From Juglans regia (Eukaryota > Streptophyta > Magnoliopsida > Fagales > Juglandaceae): a stretch of 64,000 nucleotides of DNA. The notes beneath the pieces were generated by a model. That model saw only the letters and a list, made by a program, of their open reading frames with translations. It ran no database searches and was not told the origin of the DNA. Location of the stretch: positions 5,766,001 through 5,830,000 of the forward strand of contig NC_049905.1 of the NCBI RefSeq assembly GCF_001411555.2. The letters run 5' to 3'. Numbering within the stretch: the first letter of the stretch is position 1; each line of letters begins with the position of its first letter. The translations under genes and the position numbers were made by a program. Shown here one piece after another: positions 20,900 through 34,297 of this stretch.

Positions 20900-21488
20900 G
20901 GGACGACTTGTTATGCGGCGTGTCTTCAAGTGTCGTGCATGCATTTTTATGCAATCTGTTGCTTTGCATGCATTCTCTCTCCTCTGTCTGAACTCTATCA
21001 AATACACGTTTTCTTGGGGGTTAAAAGCCCCACCACCGCCGTAACGCTCTGCGGGAACCATCGTCATCGATCTCCACCTAGTTGACCCTGTAGTTCTTCA
21101 TCTTCACTTTTAGCAGAGCTGTATTTACTGCTACTAGTTGAAAAATTATAGCCTTATGAGGATGAACAAGAAATGGGTTTGTTTCTGTGTTCGTTGTTAT
21201 TGTGAATGCGAACACTTCTAGATTTGGGGTCTTCGAGGATAGGGACGAGGTTGGTGTTGGTGTTTTTTTTATTATTTTTGTTTGTGGTTTTTAGTGTTTC
21301 TTTAATCACTGTCGAATCTCAGAAAGGTTGCGCGTAGATGTATGCAGTGAGGGAGAGAGTTGTGTACATGTGCTTGCTGTGGCTAATGATCATTTATTTC
21401 ACTAAATTTTTAATTTTTTGTGAAGTGCTGTTAGGGTTTTGATTTGGATTTGCGTCTTGCTCTGCTCGAAGATTTCGATTTTGGGTTA

Positions 21489-21723
21489 ATGGGGCCAAAG
21501 ATTTGCATGAATGCTTCATGCGGAGCAACCTCCACGCATGAATGGAAGACAGGCTGGCCTCTGCGATCCGGTGGATTCGCCGATCTCTGTCACAACTGCG
21601 GGTAATTTTCGTTTTCTCCGTCTGCTTCTGCTCTTGTAATTCAATGTAATTTCTTATGGGGATGATTTGATTTTCCAAAGGCAAGTTTTGGGTTTATCGA
21701 GGTGTTGAATTGGTGTGTTATTG

Positions 21724-21754
<31 letters not shown>

Positions 21755-24700
21755 CATATAGACGGTCTCGGTGTGTTGCTTTTGAAGTTTTTCTATTTCT
21801 GATAGAAAAGTTGAAATGCTCGAGTTTTTTTGAATTTTCTGTATGAAGAAAATCGTGCCGTTGTAGTTAACCAACCTATTATTAGATAATCCAACTGATC
21901 CTTGCTACGATAAGTAAACTAGCTACGGCTTGCTCAAAATTTTAATTTTATCCCCGCAATTTATGTAAATTAATAAATGGGAAAGATGGAAAATAAAGAA
22001 AATCTGCAATTGCGGCTTATAGAATGTAACCACAGCTCATTATTTAACTGTAATTAATCACTGGCTATTCCCATGACTTGCCGAATTCATGTGTTCAAGA
22101 CTTCAGTACTAGCTATATACTGGACTTAGTGATTTAGATTAGCTAGGTCTTAAGGGTCAAAAACTCCTGTGGGCTAGTCTAATGAAAATCTGTCAAGGAT
22201 ACTTTTTTTATCAGGATGATTATATTATTAGACACGATCTGCTCATGGTAAATATATATGGGTTTGACCAATCGTATATTAAGAATAATTGAGATTTATT
22301 CCATTTTTATTAGTTCCATAGCTATCAAGTGATTCGAATCTTGCGATTTTTCTCACGTTAATATCATTTTGCTCCTTTTTGTAATTTTGTTGGATTTGGT
22401 GAGTATGGAGGCACATTTAGATTTTTAATATGCTTGCTCAGGAAAAGAAATCAATATGTGTTTGTTCATGCACAACGTCTAGTAACTGATTTTGCTTGTG
22501 CATGGGGAGAATCATGAAATTATTTTTCATGTTATCCTATTTGATGTTTGTAATGCATTAGCTACCTTGCTTCCACTTGTGTAAGTTTAATCTATTGATT
22601 CCTCTGCCCTTGTTCATGCTATATACTCAGTGTAGATACCATTTTTCTACTAATTTTCAATATTACCAAAGTTAAATGGTCTCTACAAACATATATAAAT
22701 TATTATATTTCTCTTAGTTTGTCATAAAAATTTTAGTAGAACATGGCATGACATTCTATTGATTTATCTGTTTCCCTCATTTTGGTTTCAATATTTCATA
22801 CTTCACTCATTCTTGATGTGCTGCTCTCTCCACTTAGATCTGCCTATGAGGATCTGGTTTTCTGTGATATGTTCCACTCAGAGGAAACTGGTTGGAGGGA
22901 ATGCAGTTTATGCAACAAGGTAAGTTTAAAGTGGTCTCTTTCCTTTTCAGGTTAAATATTCTTTTGTGTGGAGCTTTTTAAATGTAATTCAATTTTTCAT
23001 GGCAGCGTGTACACTGTGGTTGCATAATATCTAAGCCTTTGTATGAGTGCCTGGACTTTGGGGGCGTTGGGTGTATTAGCTGTGCTAAGGGCCCTGGACT
23101 TTATCCGGTAAGTCTACCAATATATCATATTATATCATTGTCTCAAGGTGTTACATTCACTGCATTGCTTCATTTAACTATGTTTATATGGGTTAAAACA
23201 TTTACTTCTATACCAATCGTTGATGGTCATGCCCTGGGCATGTGTATGTGTCTATATGCATATAGTTGCAGGCATGATGATTGTTGTAACTCTAGTGCTG
23301 GTGATTACTGCTTTCTTTGTAGTAGATCTCATTTAAACAAACACAGTTCAAATATCTGAGTGGACAGCCATGTAGGTTAAAATGGTAATGAGAAGGGCCT
23401 TTTAAAGTTATTTCTAAATTGATGTTATTCTAATTTTCCTGACTTGCTTATATGCTGCTGATAATGTCACTTGTTGAGGATGCTTGTCATTTGGCTCATT
23501 TTGGATGAATAGTGTCATGAGCAATACTTTTAGAATGCCAATAGAATGGGTGGTTATATGGCTGTCAGATTATATCCTTTACAGACTTTATTGTCTTGTT
23601 ATACAGATCTGGAGGGGTGAATTTCCTAATGGATTTGGTTCATTGACTGTAAAAAATGCTGGCGATTCACTCTCCCCTCCTGTTGAGAAAAGATTGGTCA
23701 CTGGCGATGAGGGAAAACTTATGCAATTGTGCAGAATAGTGGAAGAAGCTAATGAACCAAACCTCTTGCCTAAATCTCAGAGAGGTGAAGCAAATGTATC
23801 TCAAGTTGGCACGGGCTTTTCAAGTGTGATTCAACCATCTATTGGATTAGTAACATTTGCCAAACCAGACAATAGTAGACAAATATTAGAGGGTAAAGAT
23901 GTGCAAGAATCACTAGCTCAGCCGCCTTTGAATATGAGCTTGGGAACTCCAAATTTTGTGCTTCCCTTTTCTAGTGGGGTTGTAGATGGGAGGGAGCAGA
24001 GCAAAACATCTTCTCCCTGCCAACAAGGGCAAAGATCTCGCCCTATATTGCCGAAACCAATGAAAACTGGCCTCACTGCAAGTTCAGAGACAAATAAAAG
24101 TGTGGTTCAGATGCGAATTGCTAGGCCTCCTACTGAAGGACGGGGGAAAAATCAGTTACTTCCCCGATACTGGCCAAGGATTACTGACCAAGAGCTGGAG
24201 CAATTATCTGGAGAGTATCCATGATTTTGACATCCTTTTTCTCCTCCATGATTAAGTTTGACTTTGTTGAAGTACTATCTGCTGCTGTCGCCATATGTAT
24301 TTTAGTGTTCATCTGTTGATTTAAGTTGGTGTTTCCCTTAAATTTGTTATTTCAAAGTTTGAATTCTACTATTGTGCCATTGTTTGAGAAAGTGCTTAGT
24401 GCCAGTGATGCTGGTCGGATTGGTCGCTTGGTTCTCCCAAAGGCATGTGCTGAAGTAAGTTTAGAAGTTCATTTCTTTAGGTTCTTGTTCTTGCTTCTCT
24501 CTCTCTCTCTCTCACACGCACACACTCTTTTGGGTGAGGGAGGGAGAGGGGTTTTCCAAAATTTTTTTTCTATTCCCTTTACTTTTTTATTTCTTTTTTC
24601 CTGGCTGTGGGAATAAACTGAAAGTCAATGCAGGCTTATTTTCCTCCCATTTCTCAATCAGAAGGCCTGCCTTTAAGGATTCAAGATGTGAAGGGGAATG

Positions 24701-27700
24701 ACTGGACATTTCAGTTCAGATTTTGGCCCAATAACAACAGCAGGATGTATGTTTTAGAGGGTGTTACCCCTTGCATACAGTCTATGCAATTACAAGCGGG
24801 TGACACTGGTAAGCTCCATTATATTCTGGCATAGAGGGCTAATTTAGTCCATGGGGTTTGTTTACATATCCTGTGATTATTGTATTTTTTTTTTTTTATG
24901 TTTTATTCTTATTTATTTTACTTGAATCTACAGACTGATTTTTGAAAAACTTATAGATCACTTTGGAATTTTGTTTGGCATGATAAGGAAAGTTTTTGAG
25001 CAACACCAATCTAAAGTAGTATTTTCAATCATTCTCGTTGAATTAACTTTTTATGCTTTCGATCTGCCCACAATCCCATCAATTAACTTTCTTGATACAA
25101 TGTCCATTGGGATATTGCTTGTTATGCCATTTTCCTTTTGAGATTTCTATGGTTGGTGCCGGGTGTATGTCACTGTTTCCAGTGAGTTCCAACATACATT
25201 AAACAAGTGCTTTTGCATAGAGGCTTGAATGAAAACACCCATGGAACAGATTAGCCATAGTGATACATCATTAAACCCTATAACTAATTTGTTTTGGTTG
25301 TTGGGGTGAGGGTTCCTCAAACTTTTAAAGAGTTGACATTGTTTCGTAAAATTCGGAATCTATGAAGAGCCATGGCCTATCTTAACCTAGATTTGTCCTC
25401 GGTAAATACTGGTTTGTGGAGTGATGTATTGTATAGATTTTTTCTTCGTTGTATACGTTTAATTTCCTTTTTAATGGAACTCGACTGCATCTATGGCTTG
25501 CTTTAATTGGTACATGGTGCTTTGCAATAGAATTTGGCTTATAAAATACACAATTTTCTAGGCACGAGTATGTCGTGACAAACAGGCTTACATTTCCGTC
25601 TCGATGATCAAGAGATCTTGGTGCAATTATGGAAGTTCTTGTTCTAGTTTTATAACATTTCTACCACCTTTTTATAAATGGAAATTAAAATGTACTCCTC
25701 CCTTCCACAATAGATGACATGCTTTCCTTTTTTAAATATGAACTCACATTTGTCTTAATTTAAACCCATCTTTCCTGGCCTATCTTGAGGAGTTTTGAGT
25801 TACGTGTTCATTTTATTAAAATATATGCCATTTGCAAATTTTAATCTATTGTAGGATGGGAGCTTTAGGTTATGTTTTATTCCGTTATTTTTCAATGTTT
25901 CTGGTACAGTAACATTTAGTCGGATAGATCCTGGAGGCAAACTTGTCATGGGGTTTCGAAAGGCATCAAACACTGAAGATACACAGGTCTAGCTTCATAG
26001 CGATATTTAACTTCATCTCTTGCATCCTCTTACTTTCAGATCACATATTAATTATTATGCATCTTGGAAACTGATATTATTTATACATAATTGTTAAATT
26101 GATAGGATGCCCAGACATCTGCCCTTCTCAGTGACACACTTTCTAGGGAAACATCATTTTCTGGTGTTATTGAGAACCTGCCTTCAAGAAGTGTTTTCTC
26201 TGGGCTTTTCCAAACAATGAAAGGAAGCAAGGAGCATCATCAAAATGCTTCTTGTGAAAATTTGAATTTAGTGGATGAGGATATCGCATTGCATAATAGT
26301 GATAACTATAGGGGCAGGATGAATGAAGATTCACCACGGCAGCCAATGCAAATTCCAGAGAAAAAGAGGACGCGGAATATTGGATCTAAAAGTAAGAGGC
26401 TACTAATGTATAGTGAAGAGGCTCTGGAGCTGAGATTTACATGGGAAGAAGCACAAGACTTGCTTCGTCCACCCCCAAGTTTGAAGCCTAGCATTGTTAC
26501 TATTGAGGGCCATGATTTTGAAGAATATGACGTAAGTGTATCATGATCAGTCCTGTAGTTTGTATATTATTATGAAGTAAGATAAGTAATAAATAGTTCA
26601 TAGGTTTTAAGTATTGAATCTCAGGTACCAGCATATTTTCGTGGTAATTGATGTGATCATTGAATCATAGTAATGTATTTCAGGAACCACCGGTTTTTGG
26701 AAAGAGGACTGTATACACTACCCTGCCATCCAGGTAAGGATGCATGTTAAATGTGGTATTAGGTAATAATATTATATAGGTAAGGAAAAGGAAATAATAA
26801 AGCTTTGAAGGGATGATAGCATTTTTCTTTTCAGTCTTTTCTTATATTTTTCCTCTTACTAGCCAGTAGAGCTTTTGTCAGTTTGTTAGAAATATTATTT
26901 GAACCTGTTTTTGTTCCCCCTGCATCTCACATTGTGTGTCAACTGTTCCATGTTGGAATGTCCCAAAATATTGTTTACTTTAGGAAGTCAATGGACATTA
27001 TTTAATTACTTTTTTAAATATGCCAATTTGCTTTATTTAAAGAATCAGTACAACCTGCCACCAAGGGTGGTGGCTCAATGGTCCTTGGATTACTCCCATG
27101 TGGTTTTTTGGCATGTACTGTGTCTGGAGTTTAAATATGCCAATTTGCTTTATTTAAAGAATCAGTACAACCTGCCACCAAGGGTGGTGGCTCAATGGTC
27201 CTTGGATTACTCCCATGTGGTTTTTTGGCATGTACTGTGTCTGGAGTTCAAATCTTCAAATCTGAATATGGATTGACCTTAGGCTATTAGCATCTGTCGC
27301 TTAATGGTTTATTGAATTCCCTAGTTGGCTGGGGTCTAGGCTACAGCTTAAACTTGACTTGAGGGAGTGCCTTCGGCATCCTGCCACCTAAGTCCCTCCT
27401 GTCCAGTTCCTATCAGGTAGGGTGCTACTATGGTCACACCCTGGTAAGGAGGCCGACTCCAGTTGCCCCTCCTACTCTTTATGCTTATTAACAAAAAGAG
27501 TCAATGCCACCTTCTATTTGCTTTATTCAGGTTTAAATCAAGAAGGATAGTTTCATGGCCCCTTAAAGGATTGATAGCGAAGGTCTTCTATGCAGTAGAT
27601 ATTTTCTATGCCGGTGACCATGCCCTTGTCCAGGGACATATTTACAACAGGGAGTGAGGAGCCCATCCCTCCCTTCTCCGACCCCCATCTCATCCCTTCA

Positions 27701-29623
27701 ATGTTTGCATTAGGCATTTGGACAAAAATAATTTCCGACATGGCCTCCCAAGCTTTTGAAAAAATATCCATTTACCTTAGTCTTTTAGCATGGCCTTCTC
27801 TGTTTATCAACTCTCTTTTAGCTTGGCCTTCTCTGTTAACAGTAAATAATAATCGAATTGATGGTAGAATGTAGGCATAGTCATGTACACAGGGTGTATA
27901 CTAGAACAACTCCTACAGTTGTTAGACTAGAGGACACTTGTATGCATACTTATATAGTGTTTGATGTTTTTCAATTTCTTATTCTCCATTTCTAGATGAT
28001 CTGGGTCTCATGAGCACTTGAAGAATGATATGGATCCTATAGTGGACAAGATACTCTAGACACAAATGACCCAACCCCTAATTCATTTCTGATCAGTGTG
28101 TGCATGTTGAAGAGTGTGTTTATTTAGTCTAGTATTGAATACTTTTATCTTGCACTGAAATATACTTGATACTTTCATCCAGGGGACGGGAACAGTGGGC
28201 TCAGTGTGATGATTGCTCCAAATGGCGAAGGTTACCTGTGGATGTTCTTCTACCTCCAAAGTGGGTGTGTTCAGAAAATGTTTGGGATTCAAGCAGGTTT
28301 AACATTATCCCGCAATTCCGCTTTCCCCTTTTGAATACCTTGGATGAAAGTTGGTTCCCGTATAATTATACCCTTAAGGTTTGCAATGTGCTCACAGGTG
28401 CTCCTGCTCTGATCCAGAGGAGATCAGTCTAAAGCAATTGGAGAATTTTCTGAAAGCAAGCAAAGGTATGACCTTGGCCTCTATGTATCTTCTTCATAAT
28501 ATAATTTCTGTGATCCATTATGTTTTGGCAAGAAGTTTGAAAAAAATGGTGAATTCATGTACATTGCCTGGATGTTTTCATCAAATGTATTGGCTGCATA
28601 TGGATGCATGAAAAGGACCAGAGCTTTGTTGATATGTGATTTAGTTATTGCTTGCACCTGATTATCTGTTTGTGCACATATTGCCATGATGGACGATATT
28701 CCTGTATCCCAATGCTCTGGAAATATAAGTTTGTTGCAAGTGATGAAATCAGTCCTATGATATATCCATGAATTGGTCAATTTGCCACTTGAAATACTAT
28801 CATTCAAAGTTTACATTCTTTACTCTCAATAGGTTCCAAAATACTTCCTGGTTTCTTTCAACCGTCTGTAAAATCTTCTTCAGATTTCAAGAAGCGGAGA
28901 AGTGCAGAAAGCCACAAGTCAGTCCAGGAATGTGAGCCTTCTGGCTTGGATGCTTTGGCCAGTGCTGCAGTTCTGGGAGAGAACGTGGGTGATACAGGTG
29001 AACCATCAGTTGGAGCGACTACCAAGCATCCCCGACACCGCCCTGGCTGCACTTGTATTGTTTGCATCCAGCCCCCAAGTGGGAAGGGCAAGCACAAGTC
29101 CACATGCACTTGTAATGTTTGCATGACCGTAAAGCGCAGGTTTAAAACCCTAATGCTGCGCAAGAAGAAAAGTCAATCAGAGGGAGCAGAGACTGCCCAG
29201 AAGGATGATGACTACAATAGAGATGAATCAGAAATGAATGGTCCATCAAGAGATGGACATTTGCCTATGATTTATCTGGGGAATGAAGCAAGCCACAGCG
29301 GAAATCAAGCTGAGGAGGCTGAGAGCAGTAATGGGAAATTAGACCTCAATTGCCATCCCAACCGTGATGACATGCAACTGGATCTGGAAGTACCAGGAAT
29401 GAGTCTGCTGAGCCTTGTTCAAGCAGCTAGCCTTCCATTAGAGGATTTTATGAAGCAACGAAGAGTCCCAAGCTTGACATGTGAGCAACAGGGTAGTCCA
29501 GGTATATACACACAAGTTACCGAAGAAAACGAGAGACCTCTGTTGAATGAAGGAGGCCTTGCATCTGAGGTTTGGGAGCGTGAAAGTAGTAGAGATCATG
29601 GTGGTTATCATGAGTCCAATTAA
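21489..29623 (+). CDS. VAL2-like: VAL/HSI2-type B3 transcriptional repressor (PHD-like, B3, CW, EAR)
   Basis: This is a nuclear repressor of the seed-maturation programme by family: B3 binds RY elements, CW and PHD-like domains read chromatin, and the EAR motif recruits co-repressors. My exons are 21489-21601, 22838-22919, 23006-23107, 23607-24214, 24358-24454, 24634-24808, 25910-25986, 26106-26531, 26684-26733, 28183-28296, 28398-28465 and 28833-29623. All junctions are GT-AG and phases join to 901 codons (900 residues plus stop). Residues 1-99 form the Cys-rich PHD-like domain ([24 protein letters not shown]). B3 spans about 305-413 ([30 protein letters not shown]). CW is about 580-625 ([16 protein letters not shown]). 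A second Cys pair set ([16 protein letters not shown]) precedes the EAR motif LDLNCHP at about 807. Length fits VAL1/VAL2 proteins; I cannot choose between them firmly. The start is the first ATG continuous with the PHD-like domain. Confidence 0.93.
27013..27246 (+). repeat. Exact 117-bp tandem duplication in VAL intron 9
   Basis: Bases 27013-27129 and 27130-27246 read identically through my comparison. The unit contains the head of a SINE-like sequence, including the A box TGGCTCAATGG at 27071 and again at 27188. Perfect identity in a freely evolving intron means a recent event. Confidence 0.92.
27048..27495 (+). mobile_element. Candidate tRNA-derived SINE in VAL intron 9, head duplicated
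   Basis: GGTGGCTCAATGGTCC gives an A box and GGAGTTCAAATC (about 27244-27255) a degenerate B box. They are followed by a GC-richer body (CTGGGGTCTAGGC, CCTTCGGCATCCTGCC) unlike the rest of the intron. It sits in the sense orientation within the 1449-bp intron. The 3' limit is a guess, at ACAAAAAGAG. Confidence 0.6.
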
Positions 29624-30279
29624 GCTAGACTGAAACGATCTTCTCCATGCATGGAGGAAAGCTTTCTTTCATTTTTTTATTTGTTTATTGGCAAGGCTTA
29701 TGATCATGAGTCCAAGTTAGACTGAAACCATGCATCTTCCATCATGAAGAAGATCAAGAGCTTCTGTTTTTTTGTTTGCTCTTTGAAAGAATAGGTTTGT
29801 TAGCTTTATATTTTCAAACGAAGCAGTGTTCCTTGTTCTTTGCCTCTCTGTGTTCCCCCCATGTTTGTACTCTACACTCCCTGGTCCCTAGCTAGCCTAC
29901 TTGTTTTAGCAAACGTTTTTAAAACAAAACAAACAGCTAGCCTCAGGCATTTTATACGTACGTACAGATCGAGGCAATTAAGGGGTTGATGCCACGTGTC
30001 AAGATGCATGCCCGGCTTTACACAATTGTTAATACGCGTTAATACGAGAGAAAGAGAGCTTTGTTTTACTAGCCATACATACAACTCATGCCACCAAGCA
30101 AGACATGATGCACGTACGCTTTCAATACCACCAGAGTTGGAAAGCTGTGATCATCCATTGATCATTTTTGTATTATTTAAAATGTCCGGCTCAATATGTT
30201 TGTTTTCTTCCTGGCCAATGGCCCAATGGTTGAAACAATAATGGCATTATCATCCTTGAGATATGATATTTTTGTCTTA
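29624..30279. other. VAL 3' untranslated region and intergenic DNA
   Basis: The first ~250 bp contain two near-copies of a CATGAGTCCAA/TTAGACTGAAAC segment (29610-29634 and 29705-29728), a short duplication overlapping the stop codon. No further gene seen. Confidence 0.6.
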
Positions 30280-30405
30280 ACAGGTCCTATAAAAATAAAT
30301 TTATAATTTAATATGACGTTAGAATATAAAATTATTTTTATTATAAAATAAATTTAATATATCATATAAAATTATGTCAAATTATAAATTTATTTTTGAT
30401 GATCG
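30280..30405. repeat. MITE family A copy 4
   Basis: AAATAAATTTATAATTTAATATGAC and its inverse around CAAATTATAAATTTATTT flank a TTTTTATTATAAAATAAATT centre. Confidence 0.65.
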
Positions 30406-31870
30406 AATTATGATTGCAGGTTCTAAACTTTTAAACTTAAAAGCATTTAATTAGTTAATTTTATTTTATTAGCCATAAGAATATCCGGAGGCAGACACCC
30501 ACAAATTATATATCTGTTCCAGTACCTCATGCATGCACGTGCACCTTTGTACATGTCCAATGAATCTGTTCCAGTACCATATTCTTTTTTTGTTAGGTTA
30601 AGGTAAGTGCCTAGCTACTTCCAGTTCCTACTCATGCATGAGGTAGAACATGGAAAGTCTCGTGGGGGCCATGTCTCAAATTAATCAGGGGTACTACTAC
30701 CAAATATGATTTTTTCTTATAAAGATGTTCGTTTTGATCTTTGATTTCGCATAGAAATGTGCAGCGAGCCCTCGTGAACAAGCCATCATGTTCGGATATT
30801 TCAGAACATGTTTGGCTTCCCGACATACAGATCCATTTTAATTAATTTAGATATTTTCGGGAATTTTCTTGATGATACTCTGTGCAGTACTACTGTTTCT
30901 TTTTTTCCACGCGTCCAAATTCCATGCATGTACTGATCTGCAGACTGCATATTCATATATACGAGTCTATAACTCGTGCAATGCATATATTATTGTGTAT
31001 GTTGTTTACGAGGGATCGAGAGAGATTTAGTGAGACATAGAATTTTATAATGAAAAAATTTAAAATGGTTAATATAGTACGGTTTATTTGACGAAACAAT
31101 ATAAAAATTAAAATAATGCTTTTAGATATAGACTTAAATTGATTTATATCTTTATATATAAGAAATGAAATGAAATTTAAAAGTTACAACATTTCATAAT
31201 ATTGAAATATTGCTTTTAAAATGATTACCACTCAATAAATATAACACTTCCAATTTAATGGTGGAATGTTTACTTTTATGAGTAGAATGTCGCATCGAAA
31301 TCATATGACTTAGCTTAAAATATAAAATAATATAAATATTGAATTAATACTTTTGGATGGAGTATTGAATCGGTTTATATTTTTATATATAAAAAAAAAA
31401 AAAAAAAAACTTAAAAGTTAAGATGATTCATAATGAAACATTAATTTTAAAAGATTTATTACTGCATAAACATAACATTTTAAATTTAATAAGTAAAATG
31501 CTTATTTTTATAGGTTGAATGTCAGACGGGAATTACATGAGTCTGCATTTATATATAGTAAAATATGTTGGTAATTCGAATTTTGTACCCATGATTAGTA
31601 ATATCGATCGTTTTTCTAACGTTGAGTGGCGAGACGAATTAGATTGTCGGAATCAGATTGTCACGATTTAATGCTGTCTCTTAATTGGTTATTCTCGGAA
31701 ATCGAAATGTTCCGACGCGTTCTTTGTTGTCATGTATATGGTAGAAAAGAATCTTGTACAATGTCCAAGACCGGCTTCATGCATGGCTTGGCCTTATCAT
31801 CACCGGCCGTCTCCATTCCCAGTCCAACTTGATAAAACCCCCTGCTGTCTTCTTTCAACAATTCACCAAA
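30406..31870. other. AT-rich intergenic DNA upstream of the zinc-finger gene
   Basis: It contains two related segments, about 31015-31290 and 31290-31520, that share TTTATATCTTTATATATAAG-like and ACTCAATAAATATAACA-like blocks and look like a degenerate tandem repeat. No gene seen. Confidence 0.5.
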
Positions 31871-31916
31871 ACTCTCTCTCTCTCTCTCTCTCTCGCTCGC
31901 TCTCTCTCTCTCTCTC
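31871..31916 (+). repeat. (CT)n leader tract of the zinc-finger gene
   Basis: A CT run broken by two GCTC steps lies about 30 bp before the ATG at 31947, a common plant leader form. Confidence 0.75.
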
Positions 31917-31946
31917 GGTGATCAGGATCAGTACATTAACCTAGTA

Positions 31947-33880
31947 ATGGGGGATTCTGCAACATTGGAAAAGGCGAGAACAGAGCTTGAGGAACTGTAT
32001 CTGGGAATCCCAGATGATTCTGTCAACCTTTCTTTTCACGACCTTGCAGATGTGACCCAAAACACGAAACCTTCCGAAAAGAGAAAACCCACCACAATGG
32101 AACCCATTCTCGAAGCCAAACCCACAAAAGGAGCTACCCCTTTGAACAAATTACCCAGTCTTGATTTCACCAAAGGCCTGCAAGCATGCAGGCAACATAA
32201 TTTTGATCATGTCAAGAGAGACAGTAGTACTACCGGTGACATGTACGGACGTCATGCTTTTCACAACTACCTTGGCGAAGAAAGCCATGCAACGCCGGGC
32301 CATCGTCATCATGCGAGCCCAAATGTACGTCACTCGGGATTCGGGCACGTCGCAGATGTGGATGGACGTAGCATGAATGCCCACGATGACGTGAGTAGTC
32401 TCGGCATGGCTTCCATGTACCAGGAGAGAGGTCGAGGACGAAGGCGCCTTGGCATTCCTCACTCCAATATCTGCACTAACTGCAGTACCTATATTTATAT
32501 ATTCCGGCATCGATGCCTGGTACGTATCAGAGATAAAAGCGTAATTCGGACTACTTACGCTCCAAATCTGTCCGTCCAACTGTCCAAATCCAACGTTTTG
32601 AGACTTCAAAATGTTTTCCCTCATAATCTTCAAAATTCAGAAGTTTTTTCCTCTCTCTCTCTCTCTCTCTTCTTCTTCTTCTTTTTTTTTTTTTTAGCGA
32701 AAGTTTTCATGCATGATTTTAATTTCCGTACCTCTGCGTATTAACTTATAATTTACATGTTAATCTTTGCATTAGCATTCTGAGAAATTAGGAATGTAAA
32801 GATCATCGATGATGATGAGAACATTTGAATATGCAGGTTTGTGGAAGAGTGTATTGCAGGCAATGTGTGGGCATGGGCATGGGGGAGATGACTGAAGGAA
32901 GAAAGTGCATCGAGTGTTTAGGGAGAAGATTCAGCCAAAGGTAACATACATTACATATATAATTATATGCATTTTCACACTTGGATGTTTGTTACTAAGA
33001 TTAAGATTTATATATAAGAGTAATGATTTGTAAAAATTTTAAAAATAGATACAGTGCATTCATCTGTGAAAAAAAGTGAATCCTGTCATAAAAAATTATA
33101 TATATAAAAAAACTATTTTTATTTTTGTGGAATTTATAATTTTTACAAAGAATCTACGTAAGACTTGCACACTTTAGACTTGTATCTAACATTAATATAT
33201 AATGACCAACAGATTCTTTACATCATTCCCAAGATCACAAATCAAAATTTATGAAATAATTATTAGATGGTTTTCAAGATTGATCGCAAGAGTTCATTAG
33301 AGTTAAGGCTGATGGTATACTAAACAATCTTGTAGGCCGGCAATCAAGTATGAAACCCAGCAATATTGTGGGTGTTGGGCCGATTTTGCCGTCCTTGCTC
33401 CTTTAGCAGTTGGCAACTAGCTACCAAAGTCTAGCATATTGACAAAAACCAAAGACAAAAGAACCTCAACACACCTATTTGTTTTGACACCATAGTTGTT
33501 ATTATAGAATTATATTTGCAAGCTTACACATATTCAACACAACTGTTCCACAAAACTAATATGGGCCTGTGGGTAATTGCCTGGGTCAGCTTTTGAATGT
33601 GGTTTGGACTTGGTATTGTTGTAGGTATATAGAAAGAGCAGGAAATACAGGGTGTTGTTTTGGGTACCCAAGTTTGGTAAAGCAGGCTGAACTCAAGTGG
33701 GCTGAGAAAGGGCCGAGAAAAAGTGGGGAAAGAGCTTACGGACACGGTCAAGGTCGGAGTGTCTTGATGTCGTCCAGACCAATGACTCCAAGAGCCCATG
33801 CTGACAGTAGCCCACCTTCATTCGTTATGAGCACATCCTTTTCCCCTTATACTCCTACTCATCACCATCTCCCTCTCTAA
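31947..33880 (+). CDS. FYVE/RING-like zinc-finger protein, plant-specific, function unknown
   Basis: I join three exons, 31947-32519, 32837-32940 and 33625-33880, with GT-AG introns and matching phase, giving 310 residues. The start MGDSATLEKARTELEELYLG with GIPDDSVNLSFHDLA is the conserved head of this family. A His-rich middle leads to an eight-Cys zinc module: CTNC (about 177-180), RHRCLVCGRVYCRQCV across the first junction, KCIEC, and GCC near 235. The C-terminus is basic with SRPMTPRAHA and a Ser/Pro/His tail. No transmembrane segment is apparent. A membrane-lipid or ubiquitin role cannot be chosen from sequence. An overlapping minus-strand frame of 160 codons is a shadow. Confidence 0.87.
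33020..33180. repeat. MITE family B copy in intron 2 of the zinc-finger gene
   Basis: AGAGTAATGATTTGTAAAA begins it, and a GTGAATCCTGTCATAAAAAA centre follows, as in other family B copies. It accounts for part of the 684-bp intron. Confidence 0.5.
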
Positions 33881-34194
33881 TTCATCCTTTGTGATGCGAA
33901 ATTTTCATCATTGGATTATTGTTTTTGGTCTAATTGCTTCTCGGTTCAGAACATTTGTTTTGTTTGATTTAATTATCAGCTGGAAAAAAATTATATTTAT
34001 TTATTTATTAGTTAATTAAATGGTGTTTGTTTCTCATTTTCTTGATTTCTTACACTATAGAGAAGAAAAGAGAAGATATAATTCTTCATGGATAAAAGTA
34101 TAATTTGCATCATTGAAAATTGGGATTTTTATATTTTGGATCCTAAATTATAAAAAAAATATATAGTATATTGCGTTCTTTAAATACTAAAAGC
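33881..34194. other. 3' flank of the zinc-finger gene
   Basis: Probable 3' untranslated region, then AT-rich DNA. No other feature seen. Confidence 0.55.
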
Positions 34195-34297
34195 TAAAGA
34201 TCTGTGATTTGATTGACATAACCTCCCAGTCTCCAAAATTGAGGTCTTGGATTCGAAACCAGGCCCCCTCCCCAAATGTAACAAAAAAAAAAAAAAA
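34195..34297 (+). mobile_element. Candidate short SINE remnant
   Basis: A B-box-like GGATTCGAAACC (34249-34260) follows a CTCCCAGTCTCC stretch and is followed by a C-rich segment and a 15-base A tail (34283-34297). The A box is poor. tRNA-like origin is inferred. Confidence 0.45.

Noticed and set aside
20835..21067. Frames on both strands over the (GA)n tract before VAL
   Set aside because: Low-complexity Arg/Glu or Leu/Ser repeats from the microsatellite. A leader or promoter is the better reading.
32151..32633. 160-codon minus-strand frame in the zinc-finger gene
   Set aside because: It lies opposite a conserved exon with a clear family head and splice sites, and has no motif. A shadow frame.
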